This document shows, one piece after another, positions 41,939 through 50,145 of a stretch of DNA of 52,500 nt; position 1 is the first letter of the stretch; each line of letters begins with the position of its first letter. The position numbers were made by a program, and so were the translations under genes. This stretch comes from Chitinilyticum litopenaei DSM 21440. GTDB lineage: Bacteria; Pseudomonadota; Gammaproteobacteria; Burkholderiales; Chitinibacteraceae. Below the pieces are notes generated by a model, which was not told the DNA's origin, did not search any database, and saw only the letters and a list, made by a program, of their open reading frames with translations. The stretch spans positions 1 to 52,500 of the forward strand of contig NZ_ATZJ01000028.1 in NCBI RefSeq assembly GCF_000428145.1. The letters run 5' to 3'.

Positions 41939-42939
41939 TGACGATTCCAGCCCCCCACCCCTACGCCCTGCTTACCCCCGATACCGTGCTCGCCGCCGTC
42001 GATGGCACCGGCTGCTTGAGCGACGGCCGACTGCTGGCGCTCAACAGTTTTGAAAACCGCGTCTATCAGGTTGGCCAGGAAGACGGCCCGCCGCTGATTG
42101 CCAAGTTTTACCGCCCGGGACGCTGGAGTGACGCGGCGATCCTCGAAGAACACGCCTTCGCCCTGGCGCTGGCCAGCGAGGAAATCCCCGCCGTACCGCC
42201 GCTGGCGATCGCCGGCCAGACGCTGTTTGCGCATGCCGGCTACCGCTTTGCGCTGTTTCGCCGCCAGGGCGGGCGCACGCCGGAATTCGATCAGCCCGAA
42301 GTCCTGGAATGGCTGGGCCGTTTTCTCGGCCGCAAGCATTTGCTGGGCGCCGCGCGTGCCTATCAGCACCGCCCCAGCCTGGATCGCACGACGTATGGCG
42401 ATGCGGCCCGCGAAACGGTGCTCGCCAGCGGCTTGCTGCCACCCGAACTGGTCGCGCCCTACCGCAGCGCGGTCAATGCCGCGCTGGTTGCAGTGGATGC
42501 CTGCTGGCAGCGTGCCGGCGCCCCGGTCACGCTGCGCCTGCATGGCGACTGCCACCCCGGCAATCTGCTGTGGACAGATGCCGGGCCGCATTTCGTCGAC
42601 CTGGACGACAGCTGCATGGGCCCGGCCGTGCAGGATTTATGGATGCTGCTGGGCGGCGAGCGCGTGGAAATGGGCCAGAAGCTGGGCGACCTGCTGGCGG
42701 GCTATGAAGCCTTCCGTGACTTCGACCTGCGCGAACTGCACCTGATCGAAGCGCTGCGCACACTGCGCATGATTCATCATGCCGCCTGGCTGGCCCGCCG
42801 CTGGGACGACCCGGCTTTCCCGCCCGCCTTTCCCTGGTTCAACACGCACGCCTACTGGCAGGAGCATCTGCAACACCTGGCCGAACAGCTGGAGCGCATG
42901 CATGAAGCACCGCTCTGGTCGGCCGGATCGGGGTATTGA
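41938..42939 (+). CDS. srkA: Stress response kinase A (SrkA/YihE)
   Basis: Cytosolic Ser/Thr protein kinase of the RdoA/SrkA family, linked to protection against oxidative and envelope-stress death. The 333-residue protein has the N-lobe LNSFENRVYQVGQEDGPPLIAKFYRPGRWSDAAILEEHAF, with the ATP-binding Lys. The catalytic loop is LRLHGDCHPGNLLW and the Mg-binding segment is FVDLDDSCMGPAVQDLW. Length fits the family (about 328). No strong ribosome site precedes the ATG, and a TCCACA box overlaps it. It lies directly downstream of the DnaA-box-like tandem repeats. Confidence 0.94.
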   Translation: MTIPAPHPYALLTPDTVLAAVDGTGCLSDGRLLALNSFENRVYQVGQEDGPPLIAKFYRPGRWSDAAILEEHAFALALASEEIPAVPPLAIAGQTLFAHAGYRFALFRRQGGRTPEFDQPEVLEWLGRFLGRKHLLGAARAYQHRPSLDRTTYGDAARETVLASGLLPPELVAPYRSAVNAALVAVDACWQRAGAPVTLRLHGDCHPGNLLWTDAGPHFVDLDDSCMGPAVQDLWMLLGGERVEMGQKLGDLLAGYEAFRDFDLRELHLIEALRTLRMIHHAAWLARRWDDPAFPPAFPWFNTHAYWQEHLQHLAEQLERMHEAPLWSAGSGY

Positions 42940-43232
42940 AACGCCGGCGCACGACGAGCTCGCCCACAGCGCGGCGCAAGCCTGTGGCTGGCACGACGAC
43001 TCGTCCGCCAAGCCGGACGGGAAAATCCTGCGCCGCCTGCTGGCGCTGACTCTGCAACGATCAATACAGGGAATTACCCCATGAGCCACTGGCCCGCCCT
43101 TCATGCCGAACTGCGCGTCGCGCGCGAAACTGCCCGGCGGGAGCGGCAAGAAGTGCAAAAAGTGCTGCGGCGCCAATTGATCGCGGGGCTTTCCGGTAAA
43201 CTGCGCGCTTTCCCCGCCCGTCCCGCTCCGTC

Positions 43233-44078
43233 ATGCTCAGCTACCGCCATGCCTTTCACGCCGGCAACCATGCCGATGTCCTCAAGCACTGCATCGAGTT
43301 GCTGCTGCTTGATTACCTGAACCAGAAAGAAAAACCCTGGTGGTATGTCGACAGCCACGCCGGCGCGGGGCTGTATGCGCTGACCGAGGGCTTTGCCGCG
43401 AAGAATGCCGAGTTCAATACCGGCATCGGCAAGCTGTGGCATGCCGGCAATCTGTCCGAGCCGCTCAAGCGCTATGTGGCGGCGGTGAAGGCCATCAACC
43501 CCGGTGGCGAGCTGCGTCACTATCCGGGCTCGCCGTGGTTCGCGCTGCAATGCGCGCGCGCGGATGACCGGCTCAAGCTCTTCGAGCTGCACCCGAGTGA
43601 TTTTGACTTGCTGGCGGGCAATTTCGAACACGTCGGTCGCCGTGCACAAATCACCAAAACCGATGGCTTCAATGCGCTCAAGAGCGTGCTGCCGCCACAG
43701 CCGCGCCGCGCGCTGACGCTGATCGACCCGCCATACGAAGTCAAGGACGATTACCAGCGCGTGCCCGCCGCGCTGGAAGAAGCATTGCGGCGTTTTGCCA
43801 CTGGCACCTATGCCGTGTGGTATCCGCTGCTGGGCCGCGCGGACACCCGCGAAATGCCGGAGAAGCTGAAAAAGCTGCCCGCGCATGGCTGGCTGCGCGC
43901 CGAACTGCAGGTGCGCACGCCCGCGCGCGACGGCTTTGGCATGCATGGCAGCGGCATGTTCATCATCAACCCGCCGTGGACACTCGCCGCCACGCTGGCG
44001 AATCTGTTACCCGAACTGGTTGAGCTGCTGGGTGAAGATGCCGGCGCGAAATTCGTGCTGGAGCACCACAGCCAGTAA
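43233..44078 (+). CDS. rlmJ: 23S rRNA (adenine2030-N6)-methyltransferase RlmJ
   Basis: Methylates A2030 of 23S rRNA. The 281-residue protein starts MLSYRHAFHAGNHADVLKH, the RlmJ hallmark. WWYVDSHAGAGLYAL is the SAM site, LKLFELHPSDFDLL the second motif, and LTLIDPPYEVKDDY the catalytic DPPY motif. FGMHGSGMFIINPPW is near the C terminus. The start has only a weak ribosome site. Between srkA and this gene (42940-43232) two short overlapping frames exist but lack support. Confidence 0.96.
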   Translation: MLSYRHAFHAGNHADVLKHCIELLLLDYLNQKEKPWWYVDSHAGAGLYALTEGFAAKNAEFNTGIGKLWHAGNLSEPLKRYVAAVKAINPGGELRHYPGSPWFALQCARADDRLKLFELHPSDFDLLAGNFEHVGRRAQITKTDGFNALKSVLPPQPRRALTLIDPPYEVKDDYQRVPAALEEALRRFATGTYAVWYPLLGRADTREMPEKLKKLPAHGWLRAELQVRTPARDGFGMHGSGMFIINPPWTLAATLANLLPELVELLGEDAGAKFVLEHHSQ

Positions 44079-44150
44079 GCGGCCGCCTGCTCCTGCCCGT
44101 GTTCCTGCCGCTGCACCGCTACAGCCTCCGCCTGGCATCAGCATGCCGCG

Positions 44151-44762
44151 TCACACCATTTCCAGCACCGCAGCCACCGGCTTGCGCGGTTTTTGCGGCC
44201 AGTTGCCGGACGCGGCCACACCGACCGGCAGCAGCATCACCGGAATGTCGTCGGCCCCCAGGCCGAATTCCTGCGCCACCGCCGCCGCATCGAAGCCGAT
44301 CATCGGGCAGCTGGCCAGCCCCATGCCTTCGGCCGCCAGCATCAGCGTCATCGCCGCCAGCGAAGCCGAGCGGATCGCTTCGTCGCGCTGCAGCTGCGGA
44401 TTGTTGCCATAGCCCTCAGTCGCGTAATGCACCATCGTCGCCTGCAGGCCGGCGTCAAAAATGCCGGCATCCACCGTCGCCTGCAGCGTGGCGTGCAGCT
44501 CGGCGTGCGGAGCGAGGCGACCGCAGACGATGAAGGTCACCGCGGCCTGCTGCACTTTGTCCTGCCCGTAGGCATGCTGCAGCAGCCGCGCCTTGGCTGC
44601 CGCGCTGCGCACGGCGACAAAACGCCAGTTCTGGCTGTTGTAGGCGCTGGGCGCCAGCGTGGCCAGCCGGATCAGCTCGGCGACTTGCGCATTGCTCACT
44701 GTCTGCTCGGCCGCGAAGTAGTTGCAGGAAATGCGCTGTTCGATCAGGGTGTTGATGTTCAT
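44151..44762 (-). CDS. Nitroreductase-family flavoprotein
   Basis: A 203-residue FMN-dependent oxidoreductase. MNINTLIEQRISCNYFAAEQTVSNAQVAELIRLATLAPSAYNSQNWRF is the N-terminal FMN-binding pattern (R-x-S/C at residues 9-12, then PSAYNSQNW). MLAAEGMGLASCPMIGFD is the C-terminal flavin region. Members reduce nitro compounds, quinones or enals with NAD(P)H; the substrate is not shown. GGAGA lies before the ATG. Confidence 0.9.
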   Translation of the reverse strand: MNINTLIEQRISCNYFAAEQTVSNAQVAELIRLATLAPSAYNSQNWRFVAVRSAAAKARLLQHAYGQDKVQQAAVTFIVCGRLAPHAELHATLQATVDAGIFDAGLQATMVHYATEGYGNNPQLQRDEAIRSASLAAMTLMLAAEGMGLASCPMIGFDAAAVAQEFGLGADDIPVMLLPVGVAASGNWPQKPRKPVAAVLEMV

Positions 44763-44824
44763 CTTTGGGTTTCTCCGGATAGGGTTGAATGAGTCAGCGG
44801 CTGGCAGCCCCTGGCAATCTGTCA

Positions 44825-44871
44825 GGTATCAGCCTGAAGCCCTTTCAGGAAATGAGCTGCAGGGCAATACC
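44825..44871. repeat. 47-bp palindromic element, copy 8
   Basis: GGTAT-N8-AGCC-N13-AGCT-N8-ATACC: one mismatch, spacing exact. It begins 13 bp past the stop of the isomerase-like gene (minus strand, stop at 44884). Confidence 0.78.
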
Positions 44872-44883
44872 TGATGATGTAAA

Positions 44884-45711
44884 TCAGGAAGACCGCGCAC
44901 TGCCCACTGTTGCCGACCGCCAGCCGGCGACGCGCTCGCGCAGCAGGCAAACATTGGCGTGACGTTCGGCGAGCGTGCGCCCTGCCACGCATTCGAGCAG
45001 CAAGGGGCCGTCCCAGCCGGCGGCCTGCAGCGCGTTCAGCAGTTGCGGCCATTGCGCATCGCCGTCACCGGGGTTGATCGCCACATCCGGCCCGCCCGCG
45101 TCCAGCCGGCAATCCTTCAGCATCACGGCGCGGCAATGCGGGGCGAGCGCGGCCACGCAGTCGCGCGGCAGCTCGGCGCCACGGCTGTAATACAGCACAT
45201 TGCCGGGGTCGAAACACAAGGCCAGGCCGGGGCTGGCGACCTCGTCATGCAGTCGCAGCAGGTCGGCGAGGCTGGCGGTAATGCCGCCGTGATGCTTCAC
45301 CACGATGGTCACACCGCAGGTCGCCGCATGCGGCGCTACCGCGGCCAGCAGCCGGCGGTAATCGGCGTAGCGCGCCGGCTCATCGCAGCCCAGGTCCAGC
45401 AGCAGCGGCGCCCCCAATGCCGCCGCGTGATCGAGCAGGCGGCGATAGCGATCAATGGCCCGCGGCAGGCCGTCCTGCAACACGACACTGCCAAGCAACA
45501 GCCGGGCTGCAAGGCCAGACTGGCGCAGGGCCGCGCGCACGGCGACGAGTTCCGTGGCATTGCTGTCGGCATGCACCGGCCACGCCGGCTGGCCGGCCGT
45601 ATCGGCACAGGGAAATATCCCCACTTCCGCAAAGCCGGCCGCGGCAATCGCCGCGCAGGCGCGGGCAAAATCGAGTTCCTGATAAGGGCGGGTGGTGCAG
45701 GCCAGTGGCAT
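44884..45711 (-). CDS. Sugar phosphate isomerase/epimerase-like TIM-barrel protein
   Basis: A 275-residue AP-endonuclease-2/xylose-isomerase-like barrel. MPLACTTRPYQELDFARACAAIAAAGFAEVGIF is strand 1 with helix 1. TIVVKHHGGITASLADLLRLHDEV and LALCFDPGNVLYYSR hold the usual His and Asp metal ligands. AVMLKDCR and LLLECVAGRTLAERHANVCLL contain the later Asp and Glu. Relatives act on inositol or keto-sugar derivatives; the substrate here is unknown. ATG 45711 follows GAGA; ATG 45726 is also open. It is divergent from the LysR gene at 45812, its likely regulator. Confidence 0.8.
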   Translation of the reverse strand: MPLACTTRPYQELDFARACAAIAAAGFAEVGIFPCADTAGQPAWPVHADSNATELVAVRAALRQSGLAARLLLGSVVLQDGLPRAIDRYRRLLDHAAALGAPLLLDLGCDEPARYADYRRLLAAVAPHAATCGVTIVVKHHGGITASLADLLRLHDEVASPGLALCFDPGNVLYYSRGAELPRDCVAALAPHCRAVMLKDCRLDAGGPDVAINPGDGDAQWPQLLNALQAAGWDGPLLLECVAGRTLAERHANVCLLRERVAGWRSATVGSARSS

Positions 45712-45811
45712 GGCGGGGTCTCGCATCCAGGTAAGGCAGACAGTGTGCGGCGAAACCTGATTGCGATAAATGTGGTAAAACTTTGTCGATTTCTAATCAC
45801 TGGTTTGCAAT

Positions 45812-46720
45812 ATGGACAAATTGCGCAGCATGCAGGTGTTCGTGACCGTGGCCGACTGCGGCAGCTTCAGCGCGGCAGCCGTGCAGCTCGGCATCTCGGC
45901 GGTGATGGTCGGCAAATACATCCAGCAGCTGGAGCAGCAGCTGGGCAGCCGCCTGCTGGAGCGCAGCACGCGCCGGCAAAGCCTCAGCGAAGCCGGCAAG
46001 GCCTATTGTGCGCACGCCAGGCAGGTGCTGGAGCTGGTCGAAGCCGGCGAGGCAGCAGTGGCCAGCCTGCAGGATTCACCGCGCGGCCTGCTGCGCATCA
46101 GTGCGCCGGTCACGCTGGGCGGCGTGGCCATCGCCCCCTTGCTGGCCGGTTATCTGGTGCGCTACCCGCAGGTGCAGGTCGAGCTGATGCTGAGCAATCA
46201 GCGCGTGGACCTGATCGAGGACGGCTTCGATCTGGCCATCCGCATCGGCCCTGCACCGCAGGAGCTGGTGGCGCGCGCGCTGCCGCCCTACCAGCTGGCC
46301 ATCGCCGCCGCACCGGCCTACCTCGCGCGGCACGGCACGCCACAGGAGCCGGCGGAACTGGCCGATCACCATTGCCTGACGCACCGCATCTGGGGGCAGC
46401 GCGAAGGCTGGCCGGGGCTGCTGATGGCCGATGGCCGCGAGTGGCCGGCGCCAAGCCGGCTGGCCTGCAACGACGGGCAAGCGCTGCGCCAGGCCGCGCT
46501 GGCGGGCGCCGGCATCGTGTTCCAGCCACTGGTGCTGCTCGCCGCCGATCTGGCCTGCGGCGCGCTCGTGCCGGTGCTGAGCGGCCACTGGCCGGCCCCG
46601 CGGCCCTGCCATCTGGTCTACCTGCCCGACCACCGCCCGCGCCCCCGGCTGCACAGCCTGGTCGATTACCTGCTGGCGGCGCTGAATGGGCAGGGTATCG
46701 CTGCAGAGCCTGATGATTGA
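45812..46720 (+). CDS. LysR-family transcriptional regulator
   Basis: A 302-residue regulator. The helix-turn-helix is MDKLRSMQVFVTVADCGSFSAAAVQLGISAVMVGKYIQQLEQQLGSRLLER; the effector domain starts near RGLLRISAPVTLGGVAIAPLLAGYL. VELMLSNQRVDLIEDGFDLAIRIG places it near the CrgA/DhcR-like group. It is divergent from the sugar-isomerase-like gene across 100 bp. The last eight residues (GIAAEPDD region) and the stop are encoded by a 47-bp repeat copy. A decayed second copy of the gene's 3' end lies at about 48686-48800. Confidence 0.92.
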   Translation: MDKLRSMQVFVTVADCGSFSAAAVQLGISAVMVGKYIQQLEQQLGSRLLERSTRRQSLSEAGKAYCAHARQVLELVEAGEAAVASLQDSPRGLLRISAPVTLGGVAIAPLLAGYLVRYPQVQVELMLSNQRVDLIEDGFDLAIRIGPAPQELVARALPPYQLAIAAAPAYLARHGTPQEPAELADHHCLTHRIWGQREGWPGLLMADGREWPAPSRLACNDGQALRQAALAGAGIVFQPLVLLAADLACGALVPVLSGHWPAPRPCHLVYLPDHRPRPRLHSLVDYLLAALNGQGIAAEPDD

Positions 46721-46740
46721 AAGGGCTACAGCCTTATACC
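46694..46740. repeat. 47-bp palindromic element, copy 9, over a stop codon
   Basis: GGTAT-N8-AGCC-N13-GGCT-N8-ATACC, all four boxes perfect. The first half encodes the C terminus of the LysR protein and contains its TGA; the second half lies downstream. Confidence 0.8.
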
Positions 46741-46832
46741 CAAGCTTTCACCAGCACACGCCCCACGCCAAGCCGAGTGCGCCCCGGCAAGTTGGCGGGG
46801 CTGCGTAACAACGCAGCAAACCGCAACAGAGC

Positions 46833-48614
46833 CTAACTGACGCTGATTTGTTCGGCCTGGCTCAGGCGGTGCAGCGATTGTTCAAGGTTGCGGATGCGCT
46901 CGATCGATTCGGCCACCAGCGCCGAAATCTCCTTGGCCGAGCCGGTCGATTGCAGCGCAAGCTTGCGCACCTCTTCGGCCACCACGGCAAACCCCCTGCC
47001 CTGCTCGCCGGCACGCGCCGACTCGATGGTGGCGTTCAGCGCCAGCAGATTGGTTTGCGCGGAAATCTGGTTGATCACGGCGATGATGTGGCGGATCTTC
47101 TCGCTTGAGGCAATCACCTGGCGCATTTCCTCATCGGTCACCCGCTCGGCCTCCAGCTTGGACGTCACATCGACGCCATAGCTGACTATCGTATGCACGC
47201 GGCCACCCGCATCGGTAATCGGGCAGGCCGTGCCATTCATCAGCACCGAACTGCCGTCGCTGCGGAACAACTCGAATTCGCCCGCCACCAGTTCGCCCGC
47301 CAGAATGCGCTGGAAGCGCTCATGCCCGATGATTTCGGGCAGCGTGCGGCTGCGCGCCAGCAGGGGCTCCAGGCGATCATCGCCCAGATGCTGCAGCAGA
47401 TAGTCATTGGCCGCCAGCAGCCGGCCGTCCAGCCCCCATTCGCACACGGCATTGGTGCAGCCGATGGCGGCAAAGCGCTTGCCGTACTCCTGCTCGCGCG
47501 CCTTGGTGCGGGTGATGTCGGCCTGCACCACGATGAAATGGCTCAGGGCACCGCCCGCATCAACCACCGGATTGACCGCCAGCGACACCCAGTAATCCCG
47601 CCCCGCCGCATCGCGATTGAGCAGCTCGCCATGAAAGGCGCGCCTGTTGCGCAGGGCCTCCTGCAGGCCGGCGGCGGTCTGCGGATCCGCCTGCGGCCCC
47701 AGCAGCACATCGAGCGCGCGGCGCTCGCGCACGGCCTGGGCCTGCAGGCCCGTGAGCTGGCTGAAACCATGATTGGCATACACGATGCGCCCCTCGCCAT
47801 CGGTCACCAGCACCGCATTGTCCGTCTGGTCGACCACCAGCGAAAGCAGGCGGAATTCGGCGCGCCGCTGCACCTCGGCGGTAATGTCGCTGGCGTATTT
47901 CACCACCTTGAGCACGCGACCGTCAGGAGTCTTGATCGGGTTGTAGGTGGCGTGAATCCACACTTCGCGCCCACCCTTGGCCAGCCGCCGGAATTCGGCC
48001 GTCTGGTATTCCCCCGCGCGCAGGCGTTGCCAGAAGCGCTCGTACTCCGGGCCCGCCAGGTCTTCGGGAGGCGCGAACATGCGGTGCGGCTGACCGACGA
48101 TTTCCTCCAGCCGGTAGCCCATCAGGCGCAGGAAATTGTCATTGGCGGTGAGGATGCGGCCATCCAGCGCAAACTCGATCACCGCGCCGGAGCGGCGGAT
48201 GGCCTCGATCTGGGCGCTGTAATCGGCATTCTGCAGCACCTGCGCGGTGACGTCGGAGGCAAACTTGACCACCTTGCTGACGCGGCCGCGATGGCATACC
48301 GGCACATAGGATGCCTGTATCCAGACCTCGCGCCCGTCCCGCGCCAGGCGCCGGAAGCAGGCCGTTTGCGCTTCGCCGGCCTGCAGGCGCTGCCAGAACT
48401 CACGGTAGGCCGGGCTGTCGGCCTCGGCGGGGTCGACAAACAGGCGATGGTGCTTGCCGCGGATCTCGTCCAGCGCATAGCCCATCAATTGCAGGAAAAT
48501 CGGATTGGCCGTTTCAATCTGCCCGTCCGGGCGAAACTGGATGACGGCCTGGGCGGTATTCAGGGCATTGAGGACATCACCGGCGGACAACCAGCGGCGC
48601 AACCAGCTCAACAT
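46833..48614 (-). CDS. Soluble multi-PAS methyl-accepting chemotaxis-type receptor
   Basis: A 593-residue cytosolic receptor with four PAS modules and a shortened MCP signalling tip. PAS1 and PAS2 are near-duplicates (residues about 14-120 and 135-245: IQFRPDGQIETANPIFLQLMGY and IEFALDGRILTANDNFLRLMGY). PAS3 (about 255-370) and PAS4 (about 380-490) are more diverged. The hairpin tip INQISAQTNLLALNATIESARAGEQGRGFAVVAEEVRKLA binds CheA/CheW. No membrane helix or HAMP is present and the coiled coil is short. This resembles BdlA-like receptors of biofilm dispersal or energy taxis; the cofactor is unknown. Confidence 0.9.
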   Translation of the reverse strand: MLSWLRRWLSAGDVLNALNTAQAVIQFRPDGQIETANPIFLQLMGYALDEIRGKHHRLFVDPAEADSPAYREFWQRLQAGEAQTACFRRLARDGREVWIQASYVPVCHRGRVSKVVKFASDVTAQVLQNADYSAQIEAIRRSGAVIEFALDGRILTANDNFLRLMGYRLEEIVGQPHRMFAPPEDLAGPEYERFWQRLRAGEYQTAEFRRLAKGGREVWIHATYNPIKTPDGRVLKVVKYASDITAEVQRRAEFRLLSLVVDQTDNAVLVTDGEGRIVYANHGFSQLTGLQAQAVRERRALDVLLGPQADPQTAAGLQEALRNRRAFHGELLNRDAAGRDYWVSLAVNPVVDAGGALSHFIVVQADITRTKAREQEYGKRFAAIGCTNAVCEWGLDGRLLAANDYLLQHLGDDRLEPLLARSRTLPEIIGHERFQRILAGELVAGEFELFRSDGSSVLMNGTACPITDAGGRVHTIVSYGVDVTSKLEAERVTDEEMRQVIASSEKIRHIIAVINQISAQTNLLALNATIESARAGEQGRGFAVVAEEVRKLALQSTGSAKEISALVAESIERIRNLEQSLHRLSQAEQISVS

Positions 48615-48685
48615 GCTTCACTCTCCTGTCAGGCAACTTGCAAGATGCTCTTGCAAACGATAGTCAGAACTGACCATTTTTGCCT

Positions 48686-48800
48686 GAGCACTGCGGTGCT
48701 GCGGCCATGCCAGCGCGGCCCGACCACCGCCCGCGCATCGGCGGCACTGCCTGATCGACCACCTGCCGGTAGCGCTGAATAGCATGGGTATTACTGCACA
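48686..48800 (+). pseudogene. Decayed duplicate of the LysR gene 3' end
   Basis: The segment contains CCGACCACCGCCCGCGC, identical to the LysR gene near 46624, and then similar DNA through GCGCTGAAT into a 47-bp repeat copy at the matching position. Gaps and substitutions have destroyed the frame. It looks like an old tandem or ectopic duplication of the regulator's tail together with its repeat. The remaining gap to 49082 shows nothing defined. Confidence 0.65.
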
Positions 48801-48833
48801 GCCAAATGATTGCAAAGGCTGCAGCCTGATACC
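48787..48833. repeat. 47-bp palindromic element, copy 10
   Basis: GGTAT-N8-AGCC-N13-GGCT-N8-ATACC, all four boxes perfect and spacing exact. It sits at the end of the decayed LysR tail, equivalent to copy 9 after the intact gene. Confidence 0.78.
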
Positions 48834-49082
48834 CTGCCATTCACCAGCACCCACCATGGTCCACGCCGGGCGCGCCCCGGCAGGCCGCCGGTCTGCTCAG
48901 TCCGGATCATTCTTCGGCACAACGACGCATGGTGCAGAATCAGGCGCTGCTCCGCAGGGCCGCGAGGAAGGGAGCCTCTGAGGGGGAGTGAAAAACCGGC
49001 AACACGCCGAAAGAAGCCAACCCGCAAGCTTGCCGCCGGCACTCCGGCGCCGTTGTAGCGGGCGCCAGAACAACAATCCCGG

Positions 49083-49943
49083 CTATGGTTTTGCCTGCCG
49101 GTAAGGCTGAATGCCGAGCAATTGATCCACCGTCACCAGCTCGTAACCGCCGGCGCGCAGCCAGGGAATCAGCGCATCGACCGCCGCCACCGTCTTGCCG
49201 CGCTTGCCGCCGGCGTCGTGCATCAGCACGATGGCCTCCTCGTGCACGAAATCCTGCAGGCCGCGCTCGATATTGTGGCGGCCGAACAGCATGCGGTTGC
49301 GGTTCCAGTCCTGCGTGTCCAGCGACCAGAGAATCACCTGCATGCCCTTTTGCTGCAGGCGGGCTATCTGCGCGTCGCTGATATGACCATAGGGCGGACG
49401 CATCAGCCGCGGCTCCAGGCCCAGCATGTCGCGATACAGCGCCTGCGTGCGGCCCAGCTGCTCGTCCCACCAGTAGGCCTCGTCGGTGTCGACCATGTCG
49501 GGGTGATCCCAGGTGTGGTTGCCCAGCGTATGGCCATCGGCCAGCGCGCGCTGCGCCAGCGCCTTGCGCCCGGCGAGGTTCTGCCCCAGCCAGAAGAAGG
49601 TCGCGCGTGCCTTGTGGCGGGCCAGCACATCGAGCAGCGCCGGCGTGTCTTCGCCCGGGCCATCGTCAAAGGTCAGCGCGATCAGGCGGCGGTGCGTCGG
49701 GCCTTCCAGCCAGACCTGGCCGGGAAAGCGCGCGGCCTGCCCGGCCATGTCCTGCAGCGGCACCTGATCCCAGTTGTCCAGATACGGCGTGCGCACCTGC
49801 TGGCTGACCTTGGGCGTGTGCGCAGGCACCGTGGACGGTGCCGGCGGCTGCGGTGGCCACCATTCGCGCACAGAGACGGTGAGCAGCACCGCCACCAGCA
49901 GGGCGAGCAGCAGGCGCAACCAGGGGGAAGGGAAACGGGACAC
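49083..49943 (-). CDS. Membrane-anchored polysaccharide deacetylase (NodB domain)
   Basis: A 286-residue carbohydrate esterase family 4 protein. The N-terminal helix (LRLLLALLVAVLLTVSV) anchors it in the inner membrane facing the periplasm. Catalytic motifs: TFDDGPGEDTPALLDVL (base Asp), GNHTWDHPDM (metal His pair), RPPYG and VLMHDAGG (acid His). VILWSLDTQDWNRN is the strand before. Substrate could be chitin oligomers, peptidoglycan or another N-acetylated glycan. GTG 49943 is used, with GGAG seven bases upstream. It is divergent from the sugar permease pair. Confidence 0.9.
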   Translation of the reverse strand: MSRFPSPWLRLLLALLVAVLLTVSVREWWPPQPPAPSTVPAHTPKVSQQVRTPYLDNWDQVPLQDMAGQAARFPGQVWLEGPTHRRLIALTFDDGPGEDTPALLDVLARHKARATFFWLGQNLAGRKALAQRALADGHTLGNHTWDHPDMVDTDEAYWWDEQLGRTQALYRDMLGLEPRLMRPPYGHISDAQIARLQQKGMQVILWSLDTQDWNRNRMLFGRHNIERGLQDFVHEEAIVLMHDAGGKRGKTVAAVDALIPWLRAGGYELVTVDQLLGIQPYRQAKP

Positions 49944-50018
49944 GGCAGCACTCCGGCAGACAGGGCGTGCGTCTGCGGCACGCCGATGCCTGCAGCTTGG
50001 CCCGCTTTGCATCGCCTG

Positions 50019-50079
50019 GTTTGTCAGCGCTTGCGCACTTGGCCGGCACGGCGAAAACAAAGCGCAAGCGCTGACAAAC
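50019..50079. promoter_or_regulatory. Paired LacI-type operators (18-bp inverted repeats)
   Basis: GTTTGTCAGCGCTTGCGC (50019-50036) and its exact reverse complement (50062-50079) lie between the divergent deacetylase and permease genes. Each arm holds an AGCGCT core in a LacI-family-like half-symmetric context. The core centres are 41 bp apart, about four DNA turns, suitable for looping. The flanking bases 49944-50018 and 50080-50145 show no convincing promoter boxes. Confidence 0.65.
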
Positions 50080-50145
50080 GCCTGCCGGCTGGGGCGGCCA
50101 GAATCAGGACATCGCTATCGCTGCAATGCAACAAGGAGAATACGC

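Noticed and set aside
42902..43320. Two short frames (42902-43084 and 43081-43320) joined by an ATGA overlap between srkA and rlmJ
   Set aside because: The first overlaps the srkA end, the second overlaps the rlmJ start, neither product resembles anything, and the second ends in antisense-like Ser/Cys/Thr-rich sequence. A small leader peptide cannot be excluded.
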